Origin: Myotis daubentonii
Taxonomy: Eukaryota; Chordata; Mammalia; Chiroptera; Vespertilionidae
Direction: 5' to 3'
NCBI RefSeq assembly: GCF_963259705.1
Contig: NC_081844.1
Coordinates: 110,732,965 to 110,796,964, forward strand
Length of the DNA: 64,000 bases
Shown: positions 44,166-56,690 of the stretch, one piece after another
Layout: every line of letters begins with the position of its first letter
Numbering within the stretch: position 1 is the first letter of the stretch
Translations under genes and position numbers: made by a program
The notes under the pieces: generated by a model
What the model saw: only the letters and a program-made list of their open reading frames with translations
Told to the model about the DNA's origin: nothing
Database searches by the model: none

Positions 44166-47100
44166 CCTGAGTGTGGGATGTGAGACAGGACGCTAATGAA
44201 GGAAAAGGCCTGAACCCCCTCCCATGGCGCGGGCGGCTCATGTTTATTGACGCCGGGACTGAACCAGCCAGCGCGCTGATGTGCGTCTGTGTGGAGACGT
44301 TTCCACGGGCGCTGATTTCTTTTGATTTTTGATGAGGAGAGTGACGTGTCCTGCATAGTAAGCCCGGCTCGTCTCCTGGGCCCAGCGCCAGTGCCAGCGA
44401 CCTCCTCGTGGCCTCAGACCCTGCCACTGGCCCAGCCCCCCACCTAGATGAAGCTGCAAGGCGTCCCCAGGGACCACCGAGAGGCTCTTGGGGTCTTTCC
44501 CCTCGACTCTCAGGGGACAGTGCAGCCCCTCTGCCACCGGCTGGACTCAGACCCAGAAAGCAGGAGGCACAGAGCGGTGCCACCGCCGGCCGCGGGCGCT
44601 GCCCCCCATGCCTGGGCGTCCACACAGCCTCCCGCACCGCCGCACCGGCCTCGGCACTTAGACGCGGCTGTGGCACCTCCTTATCTGCATGTGGCCCTCG
44701 CAAACATTTAGATGGAACAGTTAGGGACTCGGCACGCCACAAACCTAGCTATTCGACGTGGTGAAAAATAGTGTGTTATGGTCATTTCCGGGCAAGGGCC
44801 CTGGGGCACAGCTCTTCCGGTCCCTGCAGGGGTGCCCGGACTATGCCCGTCAGCCCTGCTCCTCCATGAGCAGCCCACCATTAACAGGCTCCCCTGGGCA
44901 GCACCGCACTAATGGGGTGCAGTGGAGGGGGAGGGCGCCAGGGCCCAGCCTGCATGAGCTTGTGTTCTGTGGGAGACAAGGAACGGGCCCTGACAGCGAC
45001 GGCACGTCCACCAGGAGCACATGGGGGGAGGAAGCAGCCTGGCAGGACCGAGCTCCTGGTCCGGCCCCCGGCTCTGAGGGGGTGCTCAGGGCTCACAGCA
45101 GGTCCCGGGCGTTCTGACCACAGCTTCTCCCGGAGAAAGAGGTCCTGTGGACAGAACGCAAACGCTGAGAGCACTGTCTCCGAGGCCCCATGGCCACCGC
45201 AGGGGCGGGCTGACGGAACGCTGTTTGAAGCATGTGTCCCAGCGCCCCACTGCTGGGGCTGGGGCTGGGGCAGGGGCAGGGCTCCAACAGCTGCCCGCGA
45301 CCCCACCCGCAGCCACCCACGGTGAGCAGATGAGCGGTGAGGCCCATCCCGACACTGGACGGAACTCAGCTTCAAAAGGAAAGAAACGGACGGAAAAGAC
45401 GGATGGGCCTCAGGACACTGCTCAGTGGATCAGCCACGAGGGACACACACTGTCTGACTCCCCTCGAGGGAGGGCCTGGAGGAGCCACGTTCACAGGCAG
45501 GAAGTGGAGGGCGGGGCCAGAAGGAGGGGGAGTGACAGCCCACTGGGGAAGAGGGAACGTTCTGGAGATGATGGTGGGCTGGCCGCACAGCGGTGTGAGT
45601 GCGCAACCCGCGCTAGGTGTCTGTGGTGAGCCGGCAGGGCGGCCGGGCGCTGGGGGCTGCTCTCCCGTCCACTCGGCCAGCCAGGCACCCCTCTGCCCAC
45701 TGACCGCCAGCGCCCACCAGCCCAGGCAGTGGGTGAGGCTGCGCTGGCATCTGGCTCCACGAGGGCAGCTCCGGCGGCAAGGCAGCCAATGCGCGGGGCG
45801 GGGCGGCATGCCGTTGTGGGGTGACAGGCGGGGACAGTTGGACAGTGACAGCGGCCTCCCCGCTCAGGACAGCGCAGGCGGTGTGCCCGGTCCCCCTCCA
45901 GCACACGGGGCCCGAGTCCCGGTGTGGCTGTGCCCTGTGGACACGTGTGGGCACTGGCAGCTGAGCCAGAGTTCATCTTAGTCATCAGTGGCCACACCCC
46001 GCCCACCCACCTCCATTCTGCTCCCACCCTGAGCTTGACCCAAGCTGCCACCGATGCAGCCCCTCTCTGTGGGCCGCTCCCTGGCACAGCCGGCCGCTGC
46101 ATGGGTCCAGCTGCTGCCCCTCCTGCCCTAGGGAGCAGGCCTGCGCCCCTGCCTCCCAAGATGGGAAGGTTGGTCCTGGGCCTGCGTGGCGTTCCGATGG
46201 CCGGAAGCCTCTGGGGTTGAGGGGATCTGGGCATACCCGGCGGACGGAGGGTCCTCCTTGGCTCTGGGCTCCCCCACAGTCGGCATAGGCAGCGACTCGC
46301 TGACAGGCGGCTTCTGCTTTCAGACGGGACAGGCGCCTGCCGTCCGAGCCTCCCCGCGACGGGAGGTACGCGTAGCGGCCATTGCGTAGAGCAGGCCTGG
46401 TCGGTGTGCGAGGAGCACGGTCCACGTCAGGCAGCAGTGCGCCCTGGGACCCCTGCTGGCCACCTCCCGGGCAGGGGTGGCGGGACGAGGTCAGCATGGC
46501 GGGCTGGGCGGGCTGCACACCCATCTGGTAGCTCCCGCTCCCCCCCCCCACTTCAGACTAGAGAGGCTGATTGCGGCCTGAGCCGGTGACTGATGAATAT
46601 GCATGAGGACGGCCGCTCTGTGACTGCGCTGCTTCTGCATTCTCCTCGCGTCTCTCTCCAGCAGGGTCTCAGTATGCACAGCGGGCCCAGGGCAGCAGGC
46701 GCCCTCCCCCAGGGCACAGCCAGGGGGCAGCGTTTCCTTGCCTGGCGCTGGGTGGCCGGCCGCTCCCAGCAGGTCCGTCCTCAGCCAGGCAGGGCCTCCC
46801 GGGGTTTGTCCGCGCCACGTCCTCGGAGACCAAGTTCACCGGCCTCTCCCTGGCAGAGGGCAGCAGGCCACAAGCCTGTGAGGGCGGCACCGCACTCCCC
46901 ACCCCGGCCCACGGGTCCCGGGTGCTCCAGGGGTCCTGGACGCGGAGGGGCACGGCCAATCACCTGGGCCTGACAGAACCTGAGCCGAGAGAGACCCACA
47001 CTGCGAGGGACGCGGGCCTCTGCGCAGGCCACCCCCCCCCCACCCGGCCTGTGCTCTTGAGCAAACCTCTTGCCCTCTCTGGACTTGGGGGCCCCCCCAC

Positions 47101-49026
47101 CTCGTCTCCTCAGAATCGCGTGGCTGACACTCCCCCTGGCACCACGCAGCCCCGCCATGGCCACCGTGGGCCCTGCCCCTGGAGCTCGGCCCCCTGGTGG
47201 GTCTTTGGTTAACTGTGCTCGTGAGCAGACGCCAGCCACGCCCCCGCCCGTGGGGTCAGCACGCTCCTCCGAGGCCCTCGTGGCATCTGGGCGGCCCCTG
47301 CGCTGGTCACACCAGGCAGCAGGCGTCGGGTTATTACAGCCCCTTCCCGCCCCATCCCGTCCCCTCAGCCGGGTCCAGAGCAGAGCTCAGTGGAGCCGCC
47401 GTCTCCTCTCCCACCTGCTCGTCTTGGAAGGCGCAGCCCCCTCGGCGCTCCTCCTGGCGCCACCTTCCCTGTGCCATGGCGGGCGGCCGTGGATCAGGCT
47501 GGCTCCCTCCCCTGGGGACCAGAAGGCAGGGCTGGGGGTCTGCTCCTCGTCCCCGTCACCAGGCTGTGGGGACAGTTGTGGCTCAGCCCACGTCAGTGAC
47601 CCTCGTGACCTCAGCAAGCAGAGCCGTGGGCCCGCCCTCCAGCCCAGCAGGCACGCCCACGCTCGCGCCGCACGGTGCGCGCCCCGTCATGGCCCCTCGG
47701 CCCTGCTCTCACCTGGGAGAGTCCCAAAGGCGCTGGCCCCTGTGGGTGGGACTAGGAGGCCTGGTGGCCTCAGGGGAGGAGCCCCATTGGTTACCTGGCA
47801 CTTTGTTATGAAGACCAAGACGCGTGGCTCCCAGCAGCCAAGACCGTCTGCCAGTGGGCAGGCCCGCTGGCCTCCTGGGCCTCACGCAGCTTCGACACAG
47901 GGACCTGCCGGCTGGGCCATGGCGGCTGGAGACACGTCCTCTCCTGGCCTCCTTTTCAGGGGTTCCCACCTGCGTGGCCAGGTGCACGCTCAGGCGCGTC
48001 ACACGGTCCTGGCAGACAGGTGCCTGGACTCACAGCACCACTCCCACTAGAGACTGGTCCTGGGCAGGCAAGGCCGCTGGGGTGCTGGGGTTCTGGGGCC
48101 GAGACACGTGGGATGGGCCCACAGCATCTTCTAGTGCCTGACGGCCAGGGCGTGCCCACTGTGAACCACGCGGGCGTGTCAGAGGGACACGGAGCCAGGA
48201 ATGTGCTCCTGCCGCCAAGCACAAGATAAGCTGATCCATGAGCCCATGCAGAACTAAAGGCCACACTCGGTACCGCGTCGGACGACAGCTGGGGAGGAGA
48301 CGCGTCTCCGGCAGAATCCCCACCAGTGTCAGGGACGCTGCGCCCTCACGTGACGTCTCCTCCCCCACCCCAGCCCAGGGAACCAGGGCGAGAGCACCAG
48401 ACAGATCCCCGCAGAGGGCATCCTCCCCACCCCAGCAGCTGCCTTCACTGCCAAGGTCTTTGAAATGAGGGCCCGAGGGCCGCAGGGAAAACACATCAGC
48501 ATTGACACCAGCACGCCCAGCCGTGCAGGGCGTCACCAGGGCAGCGTGTGGGGGGGAGCGCGGCGGTGTCTTCCGTTCTCTGTGATTCTCTGTGATGCTG
48601 CGTAATCCTCAGGCTCCACCCATCTCCCGCACATGGGGCTCTGGCGCTCCTGGCTGTGACCTGTGACCTGGGGGGTGGGGAGGGCGGCCTCAGGGGTGGC
48701 CTGCAGGGGAGCAGAAGCGGGTTTTTGGACGGTTCTCAGTAGAGTGATTGCAAGATGCCACCACAGTCCTTGCCCCCCTGGTGGTCAGAGCTGATAGAAG
48801 GGCCTCGGGTCCTGAGTGTCCACGCTGTCCCAGGGGTGTGGGGAGGTCTTGTCTCGTGTCTCCTCCAAGGTCAGTGCTGGCACCGTGGATCCCCGAGGGG
48901 CCGCACATGGCCAGCGCAATGTCCGCCCCCACGAGAGGGTCCTGACCTCACGCCCGTGGTCTGGCGTCGACAGCGCCTGCTCCCCCGCGTTCTCTGGACG
49001 CTGTGCTGACGGCCTGTGTCCCGCAG

Positions 49027-49231
49027 GGCGACTACGACCAGAGCAAGACCAAAGTGCTGCACCTGAGCATGAACCCGGCCCGCGAGGCGCAGCAGAGCCG
49101 CCGCCAGGACCAGGCGCGGCTGCAGGAGGAGTGTGAGCAGCTGCGGAAGCTGGTGTGCGCCCTGGAGCGGGGCGGCCCCGTGCCCGCCGACCTGGAGGCC
49201 GCGTGTCTGCCCTCGTCCAAGGAGGTGGCAG
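49027..49231 (+). CDS. MAD1L1: MAD1L1 coding exon E with the MAD2-interaction motif
   Basis: The 205-bp exon encodes 68 codons plus one base. Near its start it carries KVLHLSMNP, the MAD2-interaction motif. In human MAD1 the Lys and Leu at 541 and 543 are required for pulling MAD2 into its closed form, and both are kept here. The following helix ([20 protein letters not shown]) is a coiled coil that differs clearly from human. Near the end the Ala-rich run before LPSSKEVA looks about two residues shorter than in human (memory comparison). The acceptor is tgtcccgcag and the donor gtaggc. The split Glu codon is completed by the exon at 56199. Confidence 0.96.
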
Positions 49232-52200
49232 GTAGGCACACCCCGGCCTGACGGCCACGGGGTCAGCTTGGGTGCTGTTGTCCATCTGTCCTGTGCAGGC
49301 AGCCAGGCCGCGGGAGGGCGGGCGGGGGGAGGTCGGGAGGCTGGGCCTGCAGAGCTGCAGTGGAGAAGCCACCGGCCGAGGCTTCTCAGGCCCAGAACAA
49401 GTCAGCACGTCTCTCCGTGTCCCCGTGCCGCCCGTCATGCAGACCCAGCTCCCCGGGGCCTCCGCACGGCGGCCACACAGCGCTTCCTACCGCGCCCCCA
49501 TGCGCTGCCCTCTCCAGTCAGGGCGCCACCTCTGGGACGTGACCACGGGGTCTGCCCCCAGGCCTCGGAGTGCGTGGGCGCAGGTCCTGCCTCAGCGTCC
49601 TGGTGCGGAGAAGAGCGCGTCCGTCAGCCCTAAGGAGGGCCGTGGGGGCCCAGGCCTCCCGGAGGCCCTGCACACGGTGCCCGTGGGACCTGGGCCCGCG
49701 GGCACTTCAGCCTCTTGGCAGGTGGAGGTGCCCGGCGCGCTGCCTCCTCTGGGTCAGGCAGCCTGTGAGGAGGGTCCCCACAGCCTGGCCCTGGAGGGAG
49801 CATGTGAGGACAGCCAGGCACCACGCTGATGCCCTCCGCCCGGTGGACAGGAGGCAGCGGGCGAGCGGTGTGGCCTCTGTGGCTCCTGCCGGGTGGCTCT
49901 GAGTTGTGAGCAGAGCCATGGATGGGGCTCCGTCTGCCTCCAGCACACCGGGCTCCAGCGCAGGACCAGCTCCTGGGCGGTGACCTGTGACCTCTGGCCT
50001 CTGACCTCTCCCGTTGCAGAGGCCTTGCCATTGTCCACCTCTGACTGGGTTCTCTAGTGGCCAGAGACCCGGCCTGGAGAGTAGGGCTCCAGCTTCTAGC
50101 TGCCAGCAAGTGCCCCACCCCAGACACTGTCCACCCTCCGCTCTGGACTCCAGGCCAGCCTGCCCTGCACCGGCTGTGCGGCCAGTGCTGCTGGGAGCAG
50201 CTGGGCCTGCGGTGGTCAGGGCCCTGGCTGAGGGCAGAGGTGGTGCAGGGCAGACACTGTGGCCATGTGACAGCAAGGCCAGTGCCCTGGCAGGTGCACA
50301 AAGGGTCCATGTCCAGACGGTTCCAGGGCGTGGAGCAGCAGCAAGTGGGGGATGGAGGATGGGCGTGGGCAGTGCCGCCTGCGAGGTCAGCAGGGTGCAG
50401 GGCTGCTCTGGACACCAGGGGCAGGACCAGGCCGCGCCCCCCAACTTGCGCTCCCATGAGGCAGGAACAGCAATTCGTGGGGGTTGCTGACCCGTTCCAG
50501 GCCCTGAATCCTTAGCCTCCCGCTGCCTCCTGCCCTCGCGTGGCTCCCGCGCACCCAGGCTGGGCCAGGCGCTCCCTCGGGGTTCCTGAGGTGGAGCATT
50601 AACAGCAAAGCCATCACCTTGCAGAGCGGCACTGTGAGGGCTCGAACTTGTCCCTGTGGCTGGCACAGTGATGCGAGGGGCCTCCGGGGAGGGGGGAGCG
50701 TGGTGGGTGCCAGGCTCCCCTGGATGCCACCCGTTCTGCCTTGGGAGGAGGACACCGGGAGGGCCTGGTGCGGGCAGACCTGGCACACCTGCTCCCGCCT
50801 GGCACACGGGGGGCTGCGCCCTCACACGCAGCGCCTCTGCAGGCACTTGACCGGATGCACTCCCCCGTCCACCCCGGGGCGAGGTCAGTCGCCTTCCTGC
50901 GGGAGCCGTGGCCTCCAGGAGTGGGGAAGCCCACGCTGTCCCTCTGCACCCCCGGCCCCACGGGTCTGCTCCTCCCAGTTCTTCGTGACGCCTGTGGTCA
51001 GCCACGGCTCGGTCCATGCTGCTGCGAGGCTGTCATGTCTTCCCCAGACTCCCACTGGGGACACTCTGCCTCCTCCATGTCATTGTCCCCCAGGCCCACG
51101 CCCCCCTCCCCCCCTGCCCGGAGCCGCTCTGAGACGCTGTCTCAGGCTGGGCCCGGGCAGAAGAGAGGCGCTGCCCTGCATCAGCAGAGTTCCTGTGGCT
51201 CAGGCAGGGAGGCAGCCTCAGGCTGGCGCTGGTGTGTGCCGAGGCGCCAGGGCCTTTGACCAGAGTTGGTGGGCAGTGCCCCCAACAGGCCTCAGGCTGG
51301 CCTTCATGCCGGGGAGCACGCCCCCCCTCGGCTGCCCCCAGACAGGGCCTTGCTGCCTGGGTGGCGCTGCAACCACTGTGTCCAGCCGCGCTCCCTGCAC
51401 TGTCTGTCCCAGCGTCAGGTAGTAAGGACAGCGCCATCGTTAGGGGCTCATTGGGGCTGAACGGAGCCATGTAACATAATCACTGGGTTTCCGGTGGGCG
51501 GGGGAGGAAGTGCAGCTGCCCTCAGGCCCCAGCTGCTGGCTCCACGCGGGGGCCCAGGGCCCAGGTGCCCTGCCGCTGCAGCCGGCCTGCTCTGCCCGTG
51601 TGGAGGGCCTGACGCAGTCACCACCCGCCCTCCCCACGCCCAGCCTCTCTCTCACTTGGGGACAGGAGGCAGAGCCTGTGGCCTGGCCAGGGCCATCCCT
51701 AGGGGCCCAGTGGCAGGGGCAACGCTCTCGGGGAAATCAGCAGCACAGGAAGCCCCGCTGGCGTCCGCTGGAGAGCAACGCAGTCCGCAGGGTCCCCACA
51801 CTCCTCTCGGCCAGTTGACACCTCCCCTGCATGGCTCTCAGGCGCTGCAGAGCTAGCGTGGCCGCCGTGAACTCCCAGACAGTGGGCCACGGCATGCGGC
51901 TCAGCACGGCCACACTCCAGGCACTGACAGCTCCCTGGCTCGGGCCGTCCTGAGCAGCTACCCCCATGCTGCCCTCGGGCCTGCTGTCAGGGAGGGCAGC
52001 CCCGCCCGGCCATCAGCCATCAGCCATCAGGAGGCAATGCCAGCTCCCTGGCCTGCGTCCTGGTGCCCCTCAGAGCAATTAGGACTCAGGAGGGAGTGCA
52101 GAGGGTGCAGGAGGGATAGCAGGCCTCGCAGCCTCAGGGGCCGCTGTGGGCTGTGAAAGGTGAGTAGGTGCCGGCAGGAGTCGTCAGCTCTGGGTTGGAG

Positions 52201-53619
52201 CCCAGACACCAGGCTCCTGTCCGGGCCAGAGGGCAAGGGCCTCGCTGCCATGTGTCCTTGGCCGTGACAGCTGGCACCCAGCGTTGCCAGGGTCAGTCCT
52301 CTCCCGGCTCCCGTGGACACCTCCCCGCCCACCCTCAGGGAGCTGTCCCCCAGCTGCATCTGCCGGGTGTGGGTCCTTCCCCTGTGGCCCTCGGCCCCTG
52401 AGAGCCCTCTGTCCTCCTCGGCCTCCCAGCCCCCTCCCGTCGGCTGCTGCAGCTGCTGAACTCGTTCGGGGTCCCCTCCCTCCACCTGCGGGGTCTGCAG
52501 GAGCCTGTGGCCCAGGCCGCGCTGCCGCCTGCATTAGCAGTTTGCGTGGACTCCCGTCTCAGAGGGGGCGGACGCTCGTCTCCTAGAAAAGCAGACGGGT
52601 TGACTCCGAAGTGGCTTTGTCAATAAAAGATGAGCCCTGAAAGGCTTCCCTTCGGAGGGCGCCGCCCGGGAGCCCGGGTTCTGGAGGCCCCTGCCTTCAG
52701 GAGTGAAGGATGCTCACCGTGCCGGGCGGGGGGCTAACGCCTTCCTCATGCACCTGGGGCCACCCGCCTGCCCCTCCTGGGCCAGTTAGCCAGGGCCCCG
52801 CGCCCTCCCCTGTGCTGCCCACTCAGCCCACGGCCACCTGCTGGGGCGGGTGCGAAAGAAGGTGCCGGAAGCGGGGCCCAGCGTGGTGTCCCGTGCACAT
52901 CGCGGGTGCGCGGGTGGCGCGGTCGAGTGCCGCCTCCTGGTGGGTCTGGCTCCGTGGTGTGCAGTGGCCCAGGCAGCTGGCTCCTGGCTCTCGTCCCGTC
53001 CGTGAGGGGAGCAGGGCGGTGCTCCTTCATCGGGCGGGTGCCACGCGAAAGCCCGGAAGTGAGTCACACGTCACGGAACGAGCCTTCCCGGGTCCGACCG
53101 TGGGGCCAGCCGTGGGCCACGCAGCCCAATCTCGCCCTCATGGAAGCCAAACAGGCAGAGAGTGGAGTGGCCCTAGTCCGAGGGGGGCATGCTGTGAGGG
53201 CACCGCACTTGGGGGCGCAGGGCCCCGTGGAGCTGGTCAGCCAGCCTGTCGGGTGGCCGGTGTGCAGGGCTGGTCCTCCCAGCAGACTCATGCCCCGTGG
53301 CCTGGGGGACGGCCCCTCCTGGTGGCCTCGCCTCGGTGCCTGGCTCTCACTCCCTGGCTGGTGACACCACCTCTGGGCCTGTCTCCACGTGTGTCAGGAG
53401 CCCCGTGAGGGCCGGGGTGGCTTCCGCTCGGGCTCAGCTGGCCCCTCACTCCCGAAGGGCCGGGGCTGGGAGCCGGCACGTTAGGCTCACGAACCCCCAT
53501 CCACGGGGCTTCGGCGCTCTCTGTTCTGAGCGGGGAGGGAGCCCCCCGAGAACATGATGCGGCACCAGTGCCCGCCTGTCGCCCCAGGACCTCCCCCCGT
53601 AACCAGGGCTGTAATTGCC

Positions 53620-53790
53620 GGTGTCCTTGCAGATCGCTTTTGTGCAAGGTGACAGGCTGTTTGCTGAGGGAGCGTTAATCACACACATGCCCCGTGTGGG
53701 TGCCGGCACCGAGCCACCAGGCACACGCGCCATCATCTGCGTGTAATTCCAGGGCGAGTGGCTCTCGGGTGTGAAACGTGCAATTTCCGG
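53620..53790. promoter_or_regulatory. Candidate conserved element
   Basis: Balanced-composition stretch with gggagcgttaatcacaca, catcatctgcgtgtaattcc and gtgaaacgtgcaatttccgg in an otherwise GC-rich intron; no transposon signature. Function inferred weakly. Confidence 0.22.
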
Positions 53791-54249
53791 CCCAGCAGGG
53801 AGCATGGGCTCATGTGGAGACTGGGGCCCAGGGCGGGGCTGCCGGCACCTCAGGCGAGAACCCCGGGGCGGCGGAGGTTCCGCCCGTGGCAGGGTCCTGT
53901 GCCTGTCAGTGAAGCCAGCCGCTGGGACAGTGGCACTGCCATGCCCTTTCCTGGAAAGGCCTCCCTGCCTGAGCGCGTGCAGGAGGCGCAGGCCGGCCAG
54001 CACCGCAGGCGGGGGTCTCGGCAGACTGGCCAAGTGCCCTCGCTGCCTGCCCGCCACCTGGCCCCTCCCTGGGCTTGGATTTGGGATAGGAAGGCCGCCT
54101 GTGGGAGGAGTCAGCAAATGCCAGTGCCCATCCCTGCTCTCCTGGGAGGTGTCCAGGGACCTCCATCCAGCCCAGGCCGGCCACCTCCTCTCCACGTGGC
54201 CAGCCAGGCCCGGGAGCAAACCAGCCACAGGCCTGCAGCACCGACTCCC

Positions 54250-54365
54250 ACTGCTGTTAATAAAATTGCATAAATATTTGATGCCTAATTATTAAATATT
54301 TAAAAATGTAAAACTGAAATAGTTTAGGAGGTACGAGGCATGAATAATTCAGCCCTGGGAGTGTA
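54250..54365. promoter_or_regulatory. AT-rich island with homeobox-like motifs
   Basis: About 115 bp of strongly AT-rich sequence (gttaataaaattgcataaat, then atgcctaattattaaat) with TAATTA-type and GCATAAAT motifs, sharply bounded by GC-rich DNA. Not recognised as a transposon or poly(A) tail. Confidence 0.35.
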
Positions 54366-56198
54366 GAAGCGCGGCCCAGCTCTGGGCCCAAGCAGAGCCA
54401 GCAGCCCGCGTGGCCTGGGAGCCCAGGCAGGCGCCAGCCGCCCAGCAGCGCCACCGGGCTTCGTGCTTCCCGCGGGGGTGCCCCTGGGCCAGGCCTCCGC
54501 ACGGAGCCGCCCGGCCCTGCGAGCAGCGGCTGCAGAGACGACCTCAGGGCGCGCAGATGTTCCCCAGGCGCCTTCAGGAGTGGGGACACTGGTCACCCCT
54601 CCAGACCCAGCACCTCACGTTGAGAGCGGCTCCCGTGTGTCCCCATCAAGGCTGGCGTTCCTGCCGGGTGACAGCCGTCCCCACGGTGGCCCTTCCTCTG
54701 CCGCCTCTGCAGGCACCGCGGCCCCACTCGGACCTGGACTCCGCCAGCTGCTCCTTCGGCCGTTCCTCACAGACGCCCCTTGTCCCTCCGTCCCTGTCCC
54801 TCACCCGGACGTGCAGGGGCCAAGCCGAGGGCTGCAGGGGGCCAGGCCAGGTGCACCGAGGGGGCAGGTGAGGAGGGCAGGGGGGGACACAGGCAGAAAG
54901 GGTGGTTCCGGCAGCGTCCACTGGTCAGTGTGGGTGGAGGGTGGATCTAAAGAGCAGGTGAAGGAGGATGGGAGAGCCGCCGGGCAGGGTGCCAGCCTCA
55001 GAGAGGGCTCCCAGGTGGACCTGACCCAGGCTGCCCGCCCACTGCCCAGAGCACAGGCACCAGGCAGAGCGGCCAGTCGCCCTCTTGGTCCCATGGCTGA
55101 TGGCCTGATTAATCAAGGGCTCCCGCCCGCGTTCCCGGCGAAGAGGCTCTCAGCCGCCGGGGCCGTCGGAGCCGGTGATGAACAGGGCGGGCAAGGGCCG
55201 GTGCGCGGCCAGATGGGCAAGGGCCGGGCATGGCCCTATGCACGTGAGGAGGCGGCAGACCAGCGCCCTGGCATCAACTGACGGGCCAGGGCCAGGCTGC
55301 CCGCAAGCAGCAGGCGGTGGAGACCTGGGTGCATGTGGGGAGTCTGGTCCTGGCTCGGACAGCTCTGCCTGGGCCGTGCCTGGCCACGTGGTAAACCCCC
55401 ATCCCTGTGTGCACCAGGAGGGTCCACATCCGCCGCCACCTGTCGGGGAGCGGAGCCCACACCCCACAGCTCTCTCTGCCCCACCCCCGGGGCCTGGCAT
55501 GGGCCTCACAGCCGCGCTGAAGGTGGCTTCGTGCTGGTGAGCCCCGGTGCCACAGGCGTGTGACGGGCTCCAGGGGGAGGTGGGAAGGGCCGGGGGTGGG
55601 GGGGGGAGTCTCTCCCTGGAATGCGGGCCCCGTGCCCCCCCCCCCCCGCCCCACCTCCAGGAAGTGCCCTGATTGCGCGTCTGCTCCTCTCAGCGGCTGA
55701 CTCGACCCTGCGGGACCAGACGAGGCAGCCACGCCGCGGGGCCGCGGTTCAACCTGGGGAACTGCCGTCCCTGCCACATGGGGTCCTGGGACTCAGCCCA
55801 CAGGGAGGGCAGGACTCGAACCGGGCTGACCACTCTGAGCCTGGCTCACCTGGAGGCTCCCGGCCCAGCCCAGGCAGGGGCCTGGCATCGACAATGGCAC
55901 GGTGTTCCGTGGGCCAGCCTCGCTTGTTAGCGGGGACAGAGCAGGGTCTAATGCGGGAAGAATCTGGGTGGGTCCGTGGTAACCGCTGCTGGAAGGAGCC
56001 AGCCAGGCGTGGGGCCCAAGCTGGGCAGGAGGAGGCTGGCATTTGGTCCCTGTCCCCTCGCTGCTGCCGGTCACAGCCCTTCACTGCCGGCACCACGGGC
56101 AGCCAGGCTGCCGGCAGCTGGTCCTGTCACTCGGTGGCTGAGCACCCCAGGCTGTGCCCGCCCCGCCCCGGCTGAGGCTGTGCTCCCCCTCCCCGCAG

Positions 56199-56389
56199 AG
56201 CTGAGGAAGCAGGTGGAGAGCGCGGAGCTGCGGAACCAGCGGCTGAAGGAGGTCTTCCAGGCCAAGGTGCAGGAGTTCCGCAAGGTCTGCTACACGCTCA
56301 CCGGCTACCAGGTGGACATCACGCGGGAGAGCCAGTACCGGCTGACCTCCATGTACGCCGAACGCCAGGACGACTGCCTGGTCTTCAAG
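56199..56389 (+). CDS. MAD1L1: MAD1L1 coding exon F (start of C-terminal domain, RLK motif)
   Basis: The 191-bp exon completes a Glu codon and then encodes 63 residues. These include [20 protein letters not shown], then [10 protein letters not shown], ending DDCLVFK, about residues 603-666 of human MAD1. It contains the RLK motif (human 617-619) that contacts phosphorylated BUB1 at kinetochores, then the first part of the RWD-like C-terminal domain. The acceptor is ctccccgcag and the donor gtaggc. A G-rich 37-bp minisatellite begins about 20 bp after the donor. The final coding exon, about 52 codons in human, is not found in 56390-64000. Confidence 0.97.
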
Positions 56390-56409
56390 GTAGGCCTGCG
56401 CACTACGGG

Positions 56410-56690
56410 GCGCCACTGGTCGGGGGCTCCACGCCGTGCTGGGGGGGGCGCCACTGGTCGGGGGCTCCACGCCGTGCCGGGGGGGCGCCTCTGGTCGGGG
56501 GCTCCACGCCGTGCCGGGGGGGCGCCTCTGGTCGGGGGCTCCACGCCGTGCCGGGGGGGCGCCTCTGGTCGGGGGCTCCACGCCGTGCCGGGGGGGCGCC
56601 TCTGGTCGGGGGCTCCACGCCGTGCTGGGGGTGCGCCTCTGGTCGGGGGCTCCACGCCGTGCTGGGGGGGGCGCCTCTGGTTGGGGGTGG
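56410..56690. repeat. 37-bp G-rich minisatellite just after a 5' splice site
   Basis: Eight units starting at 56410, 56448, 56485, 56522, 56559, 56596, 56633 and 56671. Each has gcgcc, then ctggtcgggggctccacgcc and a run of six to eight G. The first unit is 20 bp past the donor of exon F at 56390. Confidence 0.95.

Larger units (their letters stand above)
36894..49026 (+). other. MAD1L1 intron between exons D and E
   Basis: Holds a Ves SINE (38492-38702), polypyrimidine sequence, a C-rich minisatellite (40062-40342), the repeat-bearing Helitron (40934-42818), a probable L1 remnant and a CCTG-rich minisatellite (43590-44165). 44166-49026 is GC-rich and apparently unique with no identifiable element. 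Confidence 0.8.
49232..56198 (+). other. MAD1L1 intron between exons E and F
   Basis: About 7 kb of GC-rich unique sequence without an interspersed repeat I can name. Two AT-richer islands at 53620-53790 and 54250-54365 stand out. The 436-codon minus-strand frame at 49707-51017 has low-complexity, Pro/Gly/Ala-rich composition and no recognisable domain. Confidence 0.8.

Noticed and set aside
43400..44742. Pro/Cys-rich and Gly/Gln-rich long frames
   Set aside because: Direct translation of the CCTG-type minisatellite in several frames.
48765..48785. CTCF-like site cccccctggtggtca
   Set aside because: An extra C shifts the core and breaks the consensus.
49707..51017. 436-codon minus-strand open frame
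   Set aside because: GC-rich intron shadow frame, low complexity, no homology or splice structure recognised.
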